Shown: in pieces, positions 1 through 6,574 of the stretch | Layout: each line of letters opens with the position of its first letter | How positions within the stretch are numbered: the stretch's first letter is position 1 | Source: an uncultured Bacteroidota bacterium | GTDB lineage: Bacteria > Bacteroidota > Bacteroidia > Bacteroidales > F082 | Assembly: GCA_903891085.1 (NCBI GenBank) | Contig: CAITDJ010000046.1 | Location: 1-64,000 of the forward strand | Length of the DNA stretch: 64,000 bases | Direction: 5' to 3' | Notes under the pieces: generated by a model | What the model saw: the letters and a program-made list of their open reading frames with translations, nothing else | What the model was told of the DNA's origin: nothing | The model's database searches: none | Program-made: the position numbers and the translations under genes

Positions 1-770
1 AGGGGGCAGGGGGTGAGCGTTGGCAAGGCCTCCCCTCACCCCTTAGTCCCCTATAGGGGAACCTATCGCGCGGGTTTATTCGTTTGGCAAAATTATTATC
101 TGAAAACTTTATTACTAAAAATAGTAAAAACAGCGGGCAGATCCCCTTCAGGGGCAGGGGGTGAGCGTTAGCAAGGCCCCCCTCACCCCTTAGTCCCCTA
201 TAGGGGAACCCATCGCACAGGTTTATCCGTTTGGTAATATTTTTACCTGAAAACTTTATTACTAAAAAAAGTAAAAACAGCGGGCAGATCCCCTTTAGGG
301 GGCAGGGGGTGAGCGTTGGCAAGGCCTCCCCTCACCCCTTAGTCCCCTATAGGGGAACCTATCGCGCGGGTTTATTCGTTTGGCAAAATTATTATCTGAA
401 AACCTTATTACTAAAAATAGTAAAAACATCGGGCTGATCCCCTTCAGGGGCATGGGGTGAGCGTTGGTATTTTTCAATTAATCAAATTTTTATCTGAAAA
501 CTTCTTCTGTTCAAAAAAGTAAAAACATCGGGCAGATCCCCTTCAGGGGGCAGGGGGTGAGCGTTGGTTTTTTTCAATTAATCAACTTTTTATCTGAAAA
601 CTTCTTCTGTTCAAAAAAGTTAAAACAGCGGGCAGATCCCCTTCAGGGGCAAGGGGTGAGCGTTGGTATTTTTCAATTAATCAACTTTTTATCTGAAAAC
701 TTCTTCTGTTCAAAAAAGTTAAAACAGCGGGCTGATCCCCTTCAGGGGGCAGGGGGTGAGCGTTGGCACT
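1..770 (+). repeat. Left REP-like inverted-repeat array
   Basis: Direct array of GC-rich units beginning at about 1, 150, 297, 446, 545, 645 and 744. The first three are about 148 bp and the next three about 99 bp. A full unit has two inverted arms: one contains CCCCTTCAGGGG followed by a G-rich run ending GGTGAG, the other is its imperfect reverse complement containing CCCCTATAGGGG. A linker of about 16 nt separates them, and an AT-rich spacer follows. The short units keep only the first arm. No gene lies here; open frames through the array translate only repeat sequence. No transposase of the REP-associated (RAYT) type is in the window. Confidence 0.85.
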
Positions 771-819
771 TTATTAGTATGTCTTGTCCTGAAATAGTTT
801 TACATTGAGGGTTTCCGTT

Positions 820-915
820 GCGGCCTTCGCGCATCCTTTGCGACCTTGGCGTGAAACAAAGAAGCACGCAACGAAATCAGAGGAAAAGTTTCTCGTAGCG
901 GGGACAATTTGAAAT
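820..915 (+). repeat. Degenerate direct repeat left of the TA pair
   Basis: This stretch begins gcggccttcgcgcatcc and ends near gacaatttgaaat. A related copy lies at 1520-1598, beginning gcggccttagcgcatcc and ending gcgcaatgtgaaat. Both have the same order of words (gcggcctt, gcgcatcctt, gcgacct, gtgaaa, ttctcg, caat, gaaat). The two copies bracket the toxin-antitoxin genes in the same orientation, inside the REP-like arrays. Confidence 0.7.
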
Positions 916-966
916 AAAAAAACACCCCAACTTACATTCTTTAACAACAATAAACCGTACAAAATA

Positions 967-991
967 ATACTTTTGTAAAAAATAGAAGTAT
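967..991 (+). promoter_or_regulatory. TA operon promoter and possible autoregulatory operator
   Basis: TACTTTTG at 968-975 matches the Bacteroidetes -7 box (TAnnTTTG) just upstream of the antitoxin ATG at 990. Six-base inverted arms, ATACTT (967-972) and AAGTAT (986-991), overlap both the box and the start codon. That is the usual position for antitoxin autorepression. Binding is inferred, not shown. Confidence 0.45.
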
Positions 992-1214
992 GACTACTAT
1001 TCAAATTAATGATAAAACAAAAATCGGAAAAACAGTGCTGGAGATGTTGAAAGCATTAGCTCTTATTGAAAATGATGATTCGATTAAAATTCTTGACGAA
1101 ACAGAATATCTATTATCTTCAAAAGCAAATAAAGAAGCATTGATGCATGGTATCAAACAAGTCAAGGAAGGTAAAAAAGGAAAAACCATAAAAACATCCG
1201 ATTTGTGGAAGTAG
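990..1214 (+). CDS. Putative antitoxin of a YoeB-type pair
   Basis: A 74-residue protein encoded directly before, and overlapping by 10 nt, a clear YoeB/Txe-type toxin, so by position it is the antitoxin. It lacks the classic YefM N-terminus. It has a helical N-terminal part (roughly residues 10-45) and a basic Lys/Gly-rich C-terminus around residues 55-68 ending in DLWK, the kind of flexible tail that often wraps the toxin. Antitoxins of this class normally neutralise the toxin and repress the operon as a complex. The ATG at 990 follows a -7 promoter box by about 15 nt. The family is not recognised with certainty; the call rests on context. Confidence 0.7.
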   Translation: MTTIQINDKTKIGKTVLEMLKALALIENDDSIKILDETEYLLSSKANKEALMHGIKQVKEGKKGKTIKTSDLWK

Positions 1215-1465
1215 AATTTCTCGATAAAGCAATTGATGACATTGAATTTTGGAAGAAGTCGGGCAACAAAACAGTTCAGTCCAAAATAACAAAATTGCTT
1301 GAGAGCATTTGTATAACTCCATATTCAGGCATCGGAAAGCCGGAACCATTAAAACATGAACTTAGCGGGTACTGGAGCCGTCGGATCACTGACGAACATC
1401 GATTGATATATATAATTTCTGAAAATCGCATTAAAGTAATCTCAATACGTTTCCATTATACATAA
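1205..1465 (+). CDS. YoeB/Txe-family mRNA interferase toxin
   Basis: An 86-residue protein of the RelE superfamily, Txe/YoeB branch, close to the family length of about 84. These toxins bind the ribosome A site and cleave mRNA. The YoeB catalytic residues appear offset by one: Glu47 in GKPEPL, Arg66 in DEHRLIY, and the C-terminal His84-Tyr85 in RFHYT. The GYWSRR block is also typical. The start is GTG at 1205, inside the last codons of the antitoxin (gat ttg tgg aag tag), implying translational coupling. The pair stands alone between repeat arrays, with no other accessory gene nearby. All catalytic residues are intact, so the toxin is probably functional. Confidence 0.9.
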   Translation: MEVEFLDKAIDDIEFWKKSGNKTVQSKITKLLESICITPYSGIGKPEPLKHELSGYWSRRITDEHRLIYIISENRIKVISIRFHYT

Positions 1466-1519
1466 TTCAAAAGGAAAGATTCCCACATTAGGAGCAGGGT
1501 AATTAAAAATGTTTTCTTG

Positions 1520-1598
1520 GCGGCCTTAGCGCATCCTTAGCGACCTCCGTGTGAAAGGTTCTCGTGAAAAGGTTCTCGCAACGGGCGCAATGTGAAAT
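1520..1598 (+). repeat. Degenerate direct repeat right of the TA pair
   Basis: Right-hand partner of 820-915, same orientation and word order, shorter by about 17 bp. It lies 54 bp after the toxin stop and directly before the right REP-like array. Confidence 0.7.
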
Positions 1599-1603
1599 GT
1601 AAT

Positions 1604-2097
1604 ATGTGGGCAGCTCCCCTTCAGGGGGAAGGGGGTGAGCATTAGCAAGGCCCCCTTCGCCCCTTAGTCCCCTATAGGGGAACCCATCGCACAGGTTTAT
1701 CCGTTTGGTAATATTTTTACCTGAAAACTTTATTACTAAAAATAGTAAAAACAGCGGGCAGATCCCCTTCAGGGGGCAGGGGGTGAGCCTTAGCAAAGCC
1801 TCCCCTCACCCCTTAGTCCCCTATAGGGGAACCCATCGCACAGGTTTATTCGTTTGGCAAAATTATTGTCTGAAAACTTTTACTGTCAAAAAAGTTGAAG
1901 CAGCGGGCAGATCCCCTTTAGGGGGCAGGGGGTGAGCGTTGGCAAGGCCTCCCCTCACCCCTTAGTCCCCTATAGGGGAACCCATCGCACAGGTTTAATC
2001 GTTTTGGTAAAATATTAATCTGAGAAATTCTACTGTTCAAAAAAGTAAAAACATCGGGCAGATCCCCTTTAGGGGGCAGGGGGTGAGCGTTAGCAGA
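1604..2097 (+). repeat. Right REP-like inverted-repeat array
   Basis: The same unit as at 1-770 and in the same orientation. G-rich arm starts fall at about 1623, 1771, 1920 and 2071, so the periods are about 148, 149 and 151 bp. The first three are full two-armed units; the last stops after its first arm near 2097. The AT-rich spacer differs between units (for example tattactaaaaatag versus tactgtcaaaaaag), so the copies are not recent identical duplications. No gene is present. Confidence 0.85.
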
Positions 2098-2574
2098 ACA
2101 AATCGCACACTACTGCAAGAAAAATGAAATATATTAGAGACTGTCTAAAATTCTGAATTTAATTCGAAAACTGTTAGTTCTTTTGAATATCGAACAAGAA
2201 TTACTCACTACGTTCGTGAGATCGCTACGCTTAGTTAACGATTTTAGATTTATGAAGTATCCAAATCTACAGGGTTTATACCCGCTTCGTAAATCGTAAA
2301 TCCTTGTTCATTGTTCTTAAATCTTTCATTGGCTAAATTTAGTCAGTTACTTAGTCTGGAAATATCATCTTCCAGGTAATTGGTTTTGGTCATTTTGCCT
2401 TTCAAAAAAACGAAAAAACAAAACAAATTGTATCACTCCATTTGATCAAGTCCATTCCTTTTTTGCCAATCTGGATGACGAAAAATGATAATAATGATCT
2501 ATCTTTGTTGTCAAATCCTCGGTCATTTTCAGCTTTGGTGGATGTCCCTGATTAAATAAAACATGAACAACATA

Positions 2575-2680
2575 AAACTAAGCAATGAAATTAATGAATG
2601 CCGTAATTCAATTTCTATATAATTCACGATGTCAGATATTTATATAATTTTCAATGACAGATTACTTATATTGGCCCCCT
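2575..2680 (+). repeat. Dispersed intergenic repeat, copy 1
   Basis: AT-rich stretch related along most of its length to 9787-9890 and 15721-15852. Shared words in order are agcaat, ttaatg, cgtaattcaattt, taattcac, gatatttatataatt and a final ttcaatgacagattactta. The ending falls into 7-nt words (AATTTTC AATGACA GATTACT), as in the other two copies. It is the most diverged copy. Confidence 0.5.
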
Positions 2681-2684
2681 TTTA

Positions 2685-2707
2685 AAAAACCATAAATTAT
2701 GGTTTTT
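2685..2707. promoter_or_regulatory. Perfect 11-bp-arm palindrome upstream of the 2766 gene
   Basis: Arms AAAAACCATAA (2685-2695) and TTATGGTTTTT (2697-2707) flank a single central A. It lies about 60 bp before the ATG at 2766. The right arm ends in a T-run, so it could act as a terminator or as a dimeric operator site; the sequence alone does not decide. Confidence 0.45.
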
Positions 2708-2765
2708 ATGGACAGAGCAACAAAGCTACCTTTCGTTATTTACCAAACATGAATACAACCCAGCC

Positions 2766-3068
2766 ATGATCACCCAACGCAACCACAAAGGTCAATTCAC
2801 CAAAGGCCACAACGGCTTCAAACCCAAAGGCGCGATAAACAGGAAAACCCGTCAACAGCAAAGTCGTATCGAAGAATTGCTAAAACTCATCGATCAGCAT
2901 CTCGAAATGGATGTTCTCAATCTTGATGGAAAAGAAAGAATCAAACTATGGTTAAACCTGGAAAAATCACAAATAAAAAACAAATCAGATCAACCCGATC
3001 CGGCAGCCGGTATACAACCGGAAAATAAAATTACTTTCGAAGTAGTTCGTTCCACCAATTCCCAATAA
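2766..3068 (+). CDS. Small basic hypothetical protein, DUF5681-like N-terminus
   Basis: A 100-residue protein starting at ATG 2766. Residues 1-30 are very basic and Gly/Asn-rich (GQFTKGHNGFKPKGAINRKTR). This resembles the KGQFxKGNxGxxGRPKGxxNK pattern of DUF5681 and some phage or mobile-element proteins, often next to terminase-like genes. Residues 33-75 look helical, and the C-terminus is a polar tail. No partner gene lies nearby: upstream is repeat-rich DNA, downstream an unrelated membrane protein. It may be a remnant of a mobile element or a small nucleic-acid-binding protein. No firm function can be assigned. Confidence 0.5.
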   Translation: MITQRNHKGQFTKGHNGFKPKGAINRKTRQQQSRIEELLKLIDQHLEMDVLNLDGKERIKLWLNLEKSQIKNKSDQPDPAAGIQPENKITFEVVRSTNSQ

Positions 3069-3165
3069 CAAATTATCACCCATGTAAATACGCACCTACC
3101 CGTCTCACAATTCACTACCATCAATGGAATTCGACCAACATATTACCATAATTCACTTTTCTTTT

Positions 3166-3174
3166 TATCTTTGC
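3166..3174 (+). promoter_or_regulatory. Bacteroidetes -7 promoter box (TATCTTTGC)
   Basis: Exact match to TAnnTTTGC, 63 nt before the ATG at 3237. An in-frame TTG at 3171 lies inside this box, which argues that translation begins at 3237 and not at the TTG. Confidence 0.7.
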
Positions 3175-3236
3175 CCGTCACTTATGTTACCATTAAAAAA
3201 TTTCGGAAACGAATCAATTTTTCCCAGTTTATTGCA

Positions 3237-5552
3237 ATGAACAGTATGAATAACAACGACGATTCTCCCCTCTTCCCAGAGCCGGAAAAAGACAATCAGG
3301 AAACACCGCCGGAGGTTTCACAACAAAGCCGGCATAGGCATCACCACCGCAGCTCTTCCGGCAAACGTTCCGGCAGCATTCAAAGCAAAAAGAAAAGTTC
3401 TTTTGAAACCATCGTAGCCAAACAGCTGCTGAAGATAATAGGGGTGCTGTTTTTTATTGGAGGTTTACTCTGGATGGTGCTTAAAAGTGATACCATTCCT
3501 TATGTTTCGCAACTGTTCGCCAGCTTTTTTTCAGTGGTCGGTGAAGAAAATAATATTGCTGTAATTTCAGACACGGGTGCAACCGGTATTTTGTTTTATC
3601 TATTTCCCGGAATCTTAGTGTTGGCATTTGCTTATGCCAATAAATTTATTTTAAAAGGTCCGAACTGGTTGACGCTGACTTCTTTTTTCACAGGTACAGG
3701 ATTACTATATATAGCACATATAATTCAGATTTTTTATAGTATTTTTATAACAGGGGCTCTTCTCTATTCAACATTGACCCTTGCCGTTGCTGTGACCTTG
3801 CTTATCGCCACATCGGTTGTCTATTTCACTTCACTTGTTCATAAGCCGCGGGTTCATCTTGTTTCTATTGCCTTCATCTACCTGATGGTAATCATCTTAG
3901 CGATCGGGTACGGGTCAACAAATCATCAACTTTTCGCCTTTATTTTCATTTTCTCAGCCTTGGTTTTCATCTTCTCGGGACAATATTCAGGCAGTACGGT
4001 AAACACTGTCAACGCTTTTTTTGCGGTCGGCTATTTCGGGCTGTTTTTTTTAAGGAAACTTTACATCAAGGACAATCCTGATCTGGTATGGTTTTATACA
4101 GGCTATGCAACAGTATTATACCTGTTGCTTATGATGATCAGGATTTTAAAACCCTATACAGGCAACAAGCCTGTAAAACGCTACTTCAATCATTCCATCA
4201 TCTTTGTGGTTACAGTTTTCTATTTTGCAACGGTTTGGTATGCGTTTCGAAAATATAATCTGGAGAACTGGCAGTGGCTGTTCGCCCTGTTGCTGACCAT
4301 CGTAAATTATGCCCTGTTACTTTTCAGCCAATGGGTTCGCCCAAAACAAAGCCGTTCACCCTATTATCTTGCCGCAATCATGGTGGCTGCTGCCATCATT
4401 CCACTCATGGTTCAGCAGAGCATGTTGGTATTGTATGCAAGCATGGCATCACTACTTTTCATTATCTATGGCAAATACCGTAAAAATCAGTTTGCTGCGT
4501 TGATGTCGGTGGGCGCATTGAGCATTGCTATGGTACTACAGGTGGTAAAAACGGTGATTGTTTTTTACCCGGCAGTTTATTTCGAATCAACATTGTTGCC
4601 CATGCAACCATTTATGGTAAATATGATCGGGGGATTGGGTTTGACACTTGCCTCCTATCTTGTTAACCGTCTTTTTACGTCCATCAGTTTCTCCTATTCA
4701 CACAACTGGTTTAGCAGGACTAATACGGGCCTCTACATCACTTCCCTGCTTTATGCATCGTTGTATTTTACTTCCTTTTGGTTGTTCCAGTATCTTTTCT
4801 TTTCGGTTATGAACGTGCCCGAAGCACAACTATTAAGCTGGTACACCTTCCATATAACTTTTTTGCTGGTATTGCAGTTGTTTGTGTTGGAAGTAAAATC
4901 ATGGGTTTACAAGCCGTTTTTATGGATTTCCATCGCTTCCATTGTGGCGATGCCATTGGTTATCAACTTCTTCATTATCTTATTACGCGAATTGGCACTT
5001 GACAACAGAGGTGCCGCTTTGGGTAGTTTTTACTTTCACTATGTCACCTTGTTTTCGCTTGTCGTGCTTTTTATAATCACTACTTCCAGTATTAATACAA
5101 CATATTATCAATTCAAAGAGCGAAATACCTGGATACTGCTCTCTCGCATCGGTTTCTTTGTTTACCTGATATTGGCCGAATATGACCATTTCTCTGTAAT
5201 TACCAGTGGACAGCTGCACAACGGAAATAATATCACCGAAGCCAATCGGTATTTGCCATACAGCCTGGTTTTTTTCCTTACAAGTTTTATATTGATTGTG
5301 TTCTCATTCAGAAGAAACATTCAACTATTGCGTATAATTTCATTGCTTCTACTGTTTTTCACTGTCCTAAAAGTCTTTATCATCGACTTCAGTACTTTTA
5401 GTTCTGCCCGACAGGCATTTTCCTTCTGGGTGGTTGGCGGTGTTTTATTGTTGTACTCATTCTTTTATCAACAGTTGCGAAAGACAAATTTCAAATCAAC
5501 TTCTTCGGCCAGCGAAAGCAGTTCGCGGCATCACAGGAGAAAAAGAAGATAG
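3237..5552 (+). CDS. DUF2339-like polytopic membrane protein
   Basis: About 771 residues from ATG 3237; a second ATG at 3246 is possible. A hydrophilic His/Ser/Lys-rich N-terminal segment of about 60 residues is followed by nearly continuous hydrophobic segments, probably 18-22 membrane helices. The protein ends in a basic Ser/Arg/His tail. The last helices (a run with TVLKVFIIDFSTF, then a glycine-containing helix ending in YSFFYQQL) match the C-terminal pattern of DUF2339 inner-membrane proteins, whose function is unknown. It appears monocistronic, with its own -7 box at 3166 and a repeat tract downstream. The family call is moderate; membrane location is certain from composition. Confidence 0.7.
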   Translation: MNSMNNNDDSPLFPEPEKDNQETPPEVSQQSRHRHHHRSSSGKRSGSIQSKKKSSFETIVAKQLLKIIGVLFFIGGLLWMVLKSDTIPYVSQLFASFFSVVGEENNIAVISDTGATGILFYLFPGILVLAFAYANKFILKGPNWLTLTSFFTGTGLLYIAHIIQIFYSIFITGALLYSTLTLAVAVTLLIATSVVYFTSLVHKPRVHLVSIAFIYLMVIILAIGYGSTNHQLFAFIFIFSALVFIFSGQYSGSTVNTVNAFFAVGYFGLFFLRKLYIKDNPDLVWFYTGYATVLYLLLMMIRILKPYTGNKPVKRYFNHSIIFVVTVFYFATVWYAFRKYNLENWQWLFALLLTIVNYALLLFSQWVRPKQSRSPYYLAAIMVAAAIIPLMVQQSMLVLYASMASLLFIIYGKYRKNQFAALMSVGALSIAMVLQVVKTVIVFYPAVYFESTLLPMQPFMVNMIGGLGLTLASYLVNRLFTSISFSYSHNWFSRTNTGLYITSLLYASLYFTSFWLFQYLFFSVMNVPEAQLLSWYTFHITFLLVLQLFVLEVKSWVYKPFLWISIASIVAMPLVINFFIILLRELALDNRGAALGSFYFHYVTLFSLVVLFIITTSSINTTYYQFKERNTWILLSRIGFFVYLILAEYDHFSVITSGQLHNGNNITEANRYLPYSLVFFLTSFILIVFSFRRNIQLLRIISLLLLFFTVLKVFIIDFSTFSSARQAFSFWVVGGVLLLYSFFYQQLRKTNFKSTSSASESSSRHHRRKRR

Positions 5553-5628
5553 GAGTTAGAGGTTTGGATGGTGAAAAGTGAGTATATTATTGAAAATTCG
5601 GTCAACGTTATTCAGGCATTGAGACACC

Positions 5629-5677
5629 CTAACTACTAACTACTAACTACCAACCACCACTAACTACCAGCACCAAA
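5629..5677 (+). repeat. Heptanucleotide tract (CTAACTA word)
   Basis: Three CTAACTA units (5629-5649), then CCAACCA and more diverged units, lying between the DUF2339-like gene and the polysaccharide export genes. One of several intergenic 7-nt-period tracts in the window, each with its own word. Confidence 0.6.
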
Positions 5678-5721
5678 AACACTTTAAAACCCACGAAATC
5701 ACCTTGCTTTAAAAAAAAACA

Positions 5722-5730
5722 TATTTTTGC
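5722..5730 (+). promoter_or_regulatory. -7 promoter box (TATTTTTGC) for the export module
   Basis: Matches TAnnTTTGC and lies 47 nt before the ATG at 5777. Likely drives the Wza-like and Wzc-like genes together. Confidence 0.65.
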
Positions 5731-5776
5731 ACCTTATTGCTGCCATAATTCATTGAATTTGAACAACCATTTATAC

Positions 5777-6562
5777 ATGAAGAGAACACAATCGATTCGA
5801 AAAACCATCTTTCTGGCCATGCTTGCCGGTATGATGTTGGTTTCATGCGTCCCGCAAAAGCAAATGCTGATACTGCAAAGTGCAGACAAGAATGATACGA
5901 CCAACCAGTTTAACAATGACCGGTCCATCTTCTATAAAATACAGCCCGGCGACAATCTTTACATACGGGTAATCAGTCTCGACGAAAAAACTGCCATGAT
6001 GTTTAATCCCGGAGGTTCTGCCAATAGTCAGATTTATTCGACCGACGCTTCAATTTACCTGAACAGTTATACGGTAAGCGAACAGGGGACCATTGAGTTT
6101 CCGCTGGCGGGGCAAATTTATATTCAAAATTTATCTGTCGAGGAAGTGAAGACCCGGCTGCAGGAGATTCTTGACCAATATATCAAAGAAACAGTGTTGG
6201 TTGTGAAATTAGTGAACTTCAACCTGACAATTCTGGGTGAAGTGCGTAATCCCGGACAATACAAGGTATATAAAACAGAAATCAATATTCTCGAAGCCAT
6301 CTCCATGGCAGGTGATTTGGGTAATTTTGCCAACCGAAACGAAGTGACAATTGTGCGGCAGACAAAAACCGGTTCTGAAACCTTTGTGGTCGATTTGGCC
6401 TCCAGCAATATACTCGGTTCTGATTTTTATTATCTGAAACCGAACGACATCCTCTATGTGAAACCATTGAAAGGAAAACAATTTACGTTTGCCGAATTTC
6501 CTTATGCCGTGGTGTTTAGTGCCCTGTCGACTCTAATCCTTATGTTAAATTACATCCAGTAA
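5777..6562 (+). CDS. Polysaccharide export outer-membrane lipoprotein (Wza-like)
   Basis: About 261 residues from ATG 5777. An N-terminal signal ends in a lipobox (LVSC, Cys about 24), so the mature protein should be lipid-anchored. A poly_export domain follows (around residues 45-140, beginning YKIQPGDNLYIRV), then one SLBB-type domain (LTILGEVRNPGQYKV region) and a C-terminal hydrophobic segment (FAEFPYAVVFSALSTLILMLNYI) suitable for membrane insertion. The protein would form the outer-membrane export channel for capsule or exopolysaccharide together with the Wzc-like kinase encoded 12 nt downstream. It is shorter than E. coli Wza (about 380 residues), as is usual in Bacteroidetes. Confidence 0.9.
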   Translation: MKRTQSIRKTIFLAMLAGMMLVSCVPQKQMLILQSADKNDTTNQFNNDRSIFYKIQPGDNLYIRVISLDEKTAMMFNPGGSANSQIYSTDASIYLNSYTVSEQGTIEFPLAGQIYIQNLSVEEVKTRLQEILDQYIKETVLVVKLVNFNLTILGEVRNPGQYKVYKTEINILEAISMAGDLGNFANRNEVTIVRQTKTGSETFVVDLASSNILGSDFYYLKPNDILYVKPLKGKQFTFAEFPYAVVFSALSTLILMLNYIQ

Positions 6563-6574
6563 AACATCATTATT

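Larger units (their letters stand above)
2098..2765. other. AT-rich intergenic region without a gene
   Basis: No credible coding frame. Visible structure: a 5-bp-arm hairpin CTCAC-N7-GTGAG at 2204-2220; loosely repeated words around taaatcgtaaatcc, gaacaa and cttgttc at 2180-2330; copy 1 of a dispersed repeat at 2575-2680; and a palindrome at 2685-2707. It may be decayed mobile or repeat DNA, but no terminal inverted repeats or transposase remnant were recognised. Confidence 0.6.

Noticed and set aside
1-770. CRISPR array
   Set aside because: The repeats are long (99-148 bp units), contiguous and vary throughout; there are no unique spacers of constant length between short identical repeats, and no cas genes.
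2098-2765. Insertion sequence remnant
   Set aside because: No terminal inverted repeats, target duplication or transposase fragment could be read; only short hairpins and degenerate repeats.
3171-3236. N-terminal extension of the DUF2339-like protein from a TTG
   Set aside because: The TTG lies inside the -7 promoter box TATCTTTGC; ATG 3237 is the better start.
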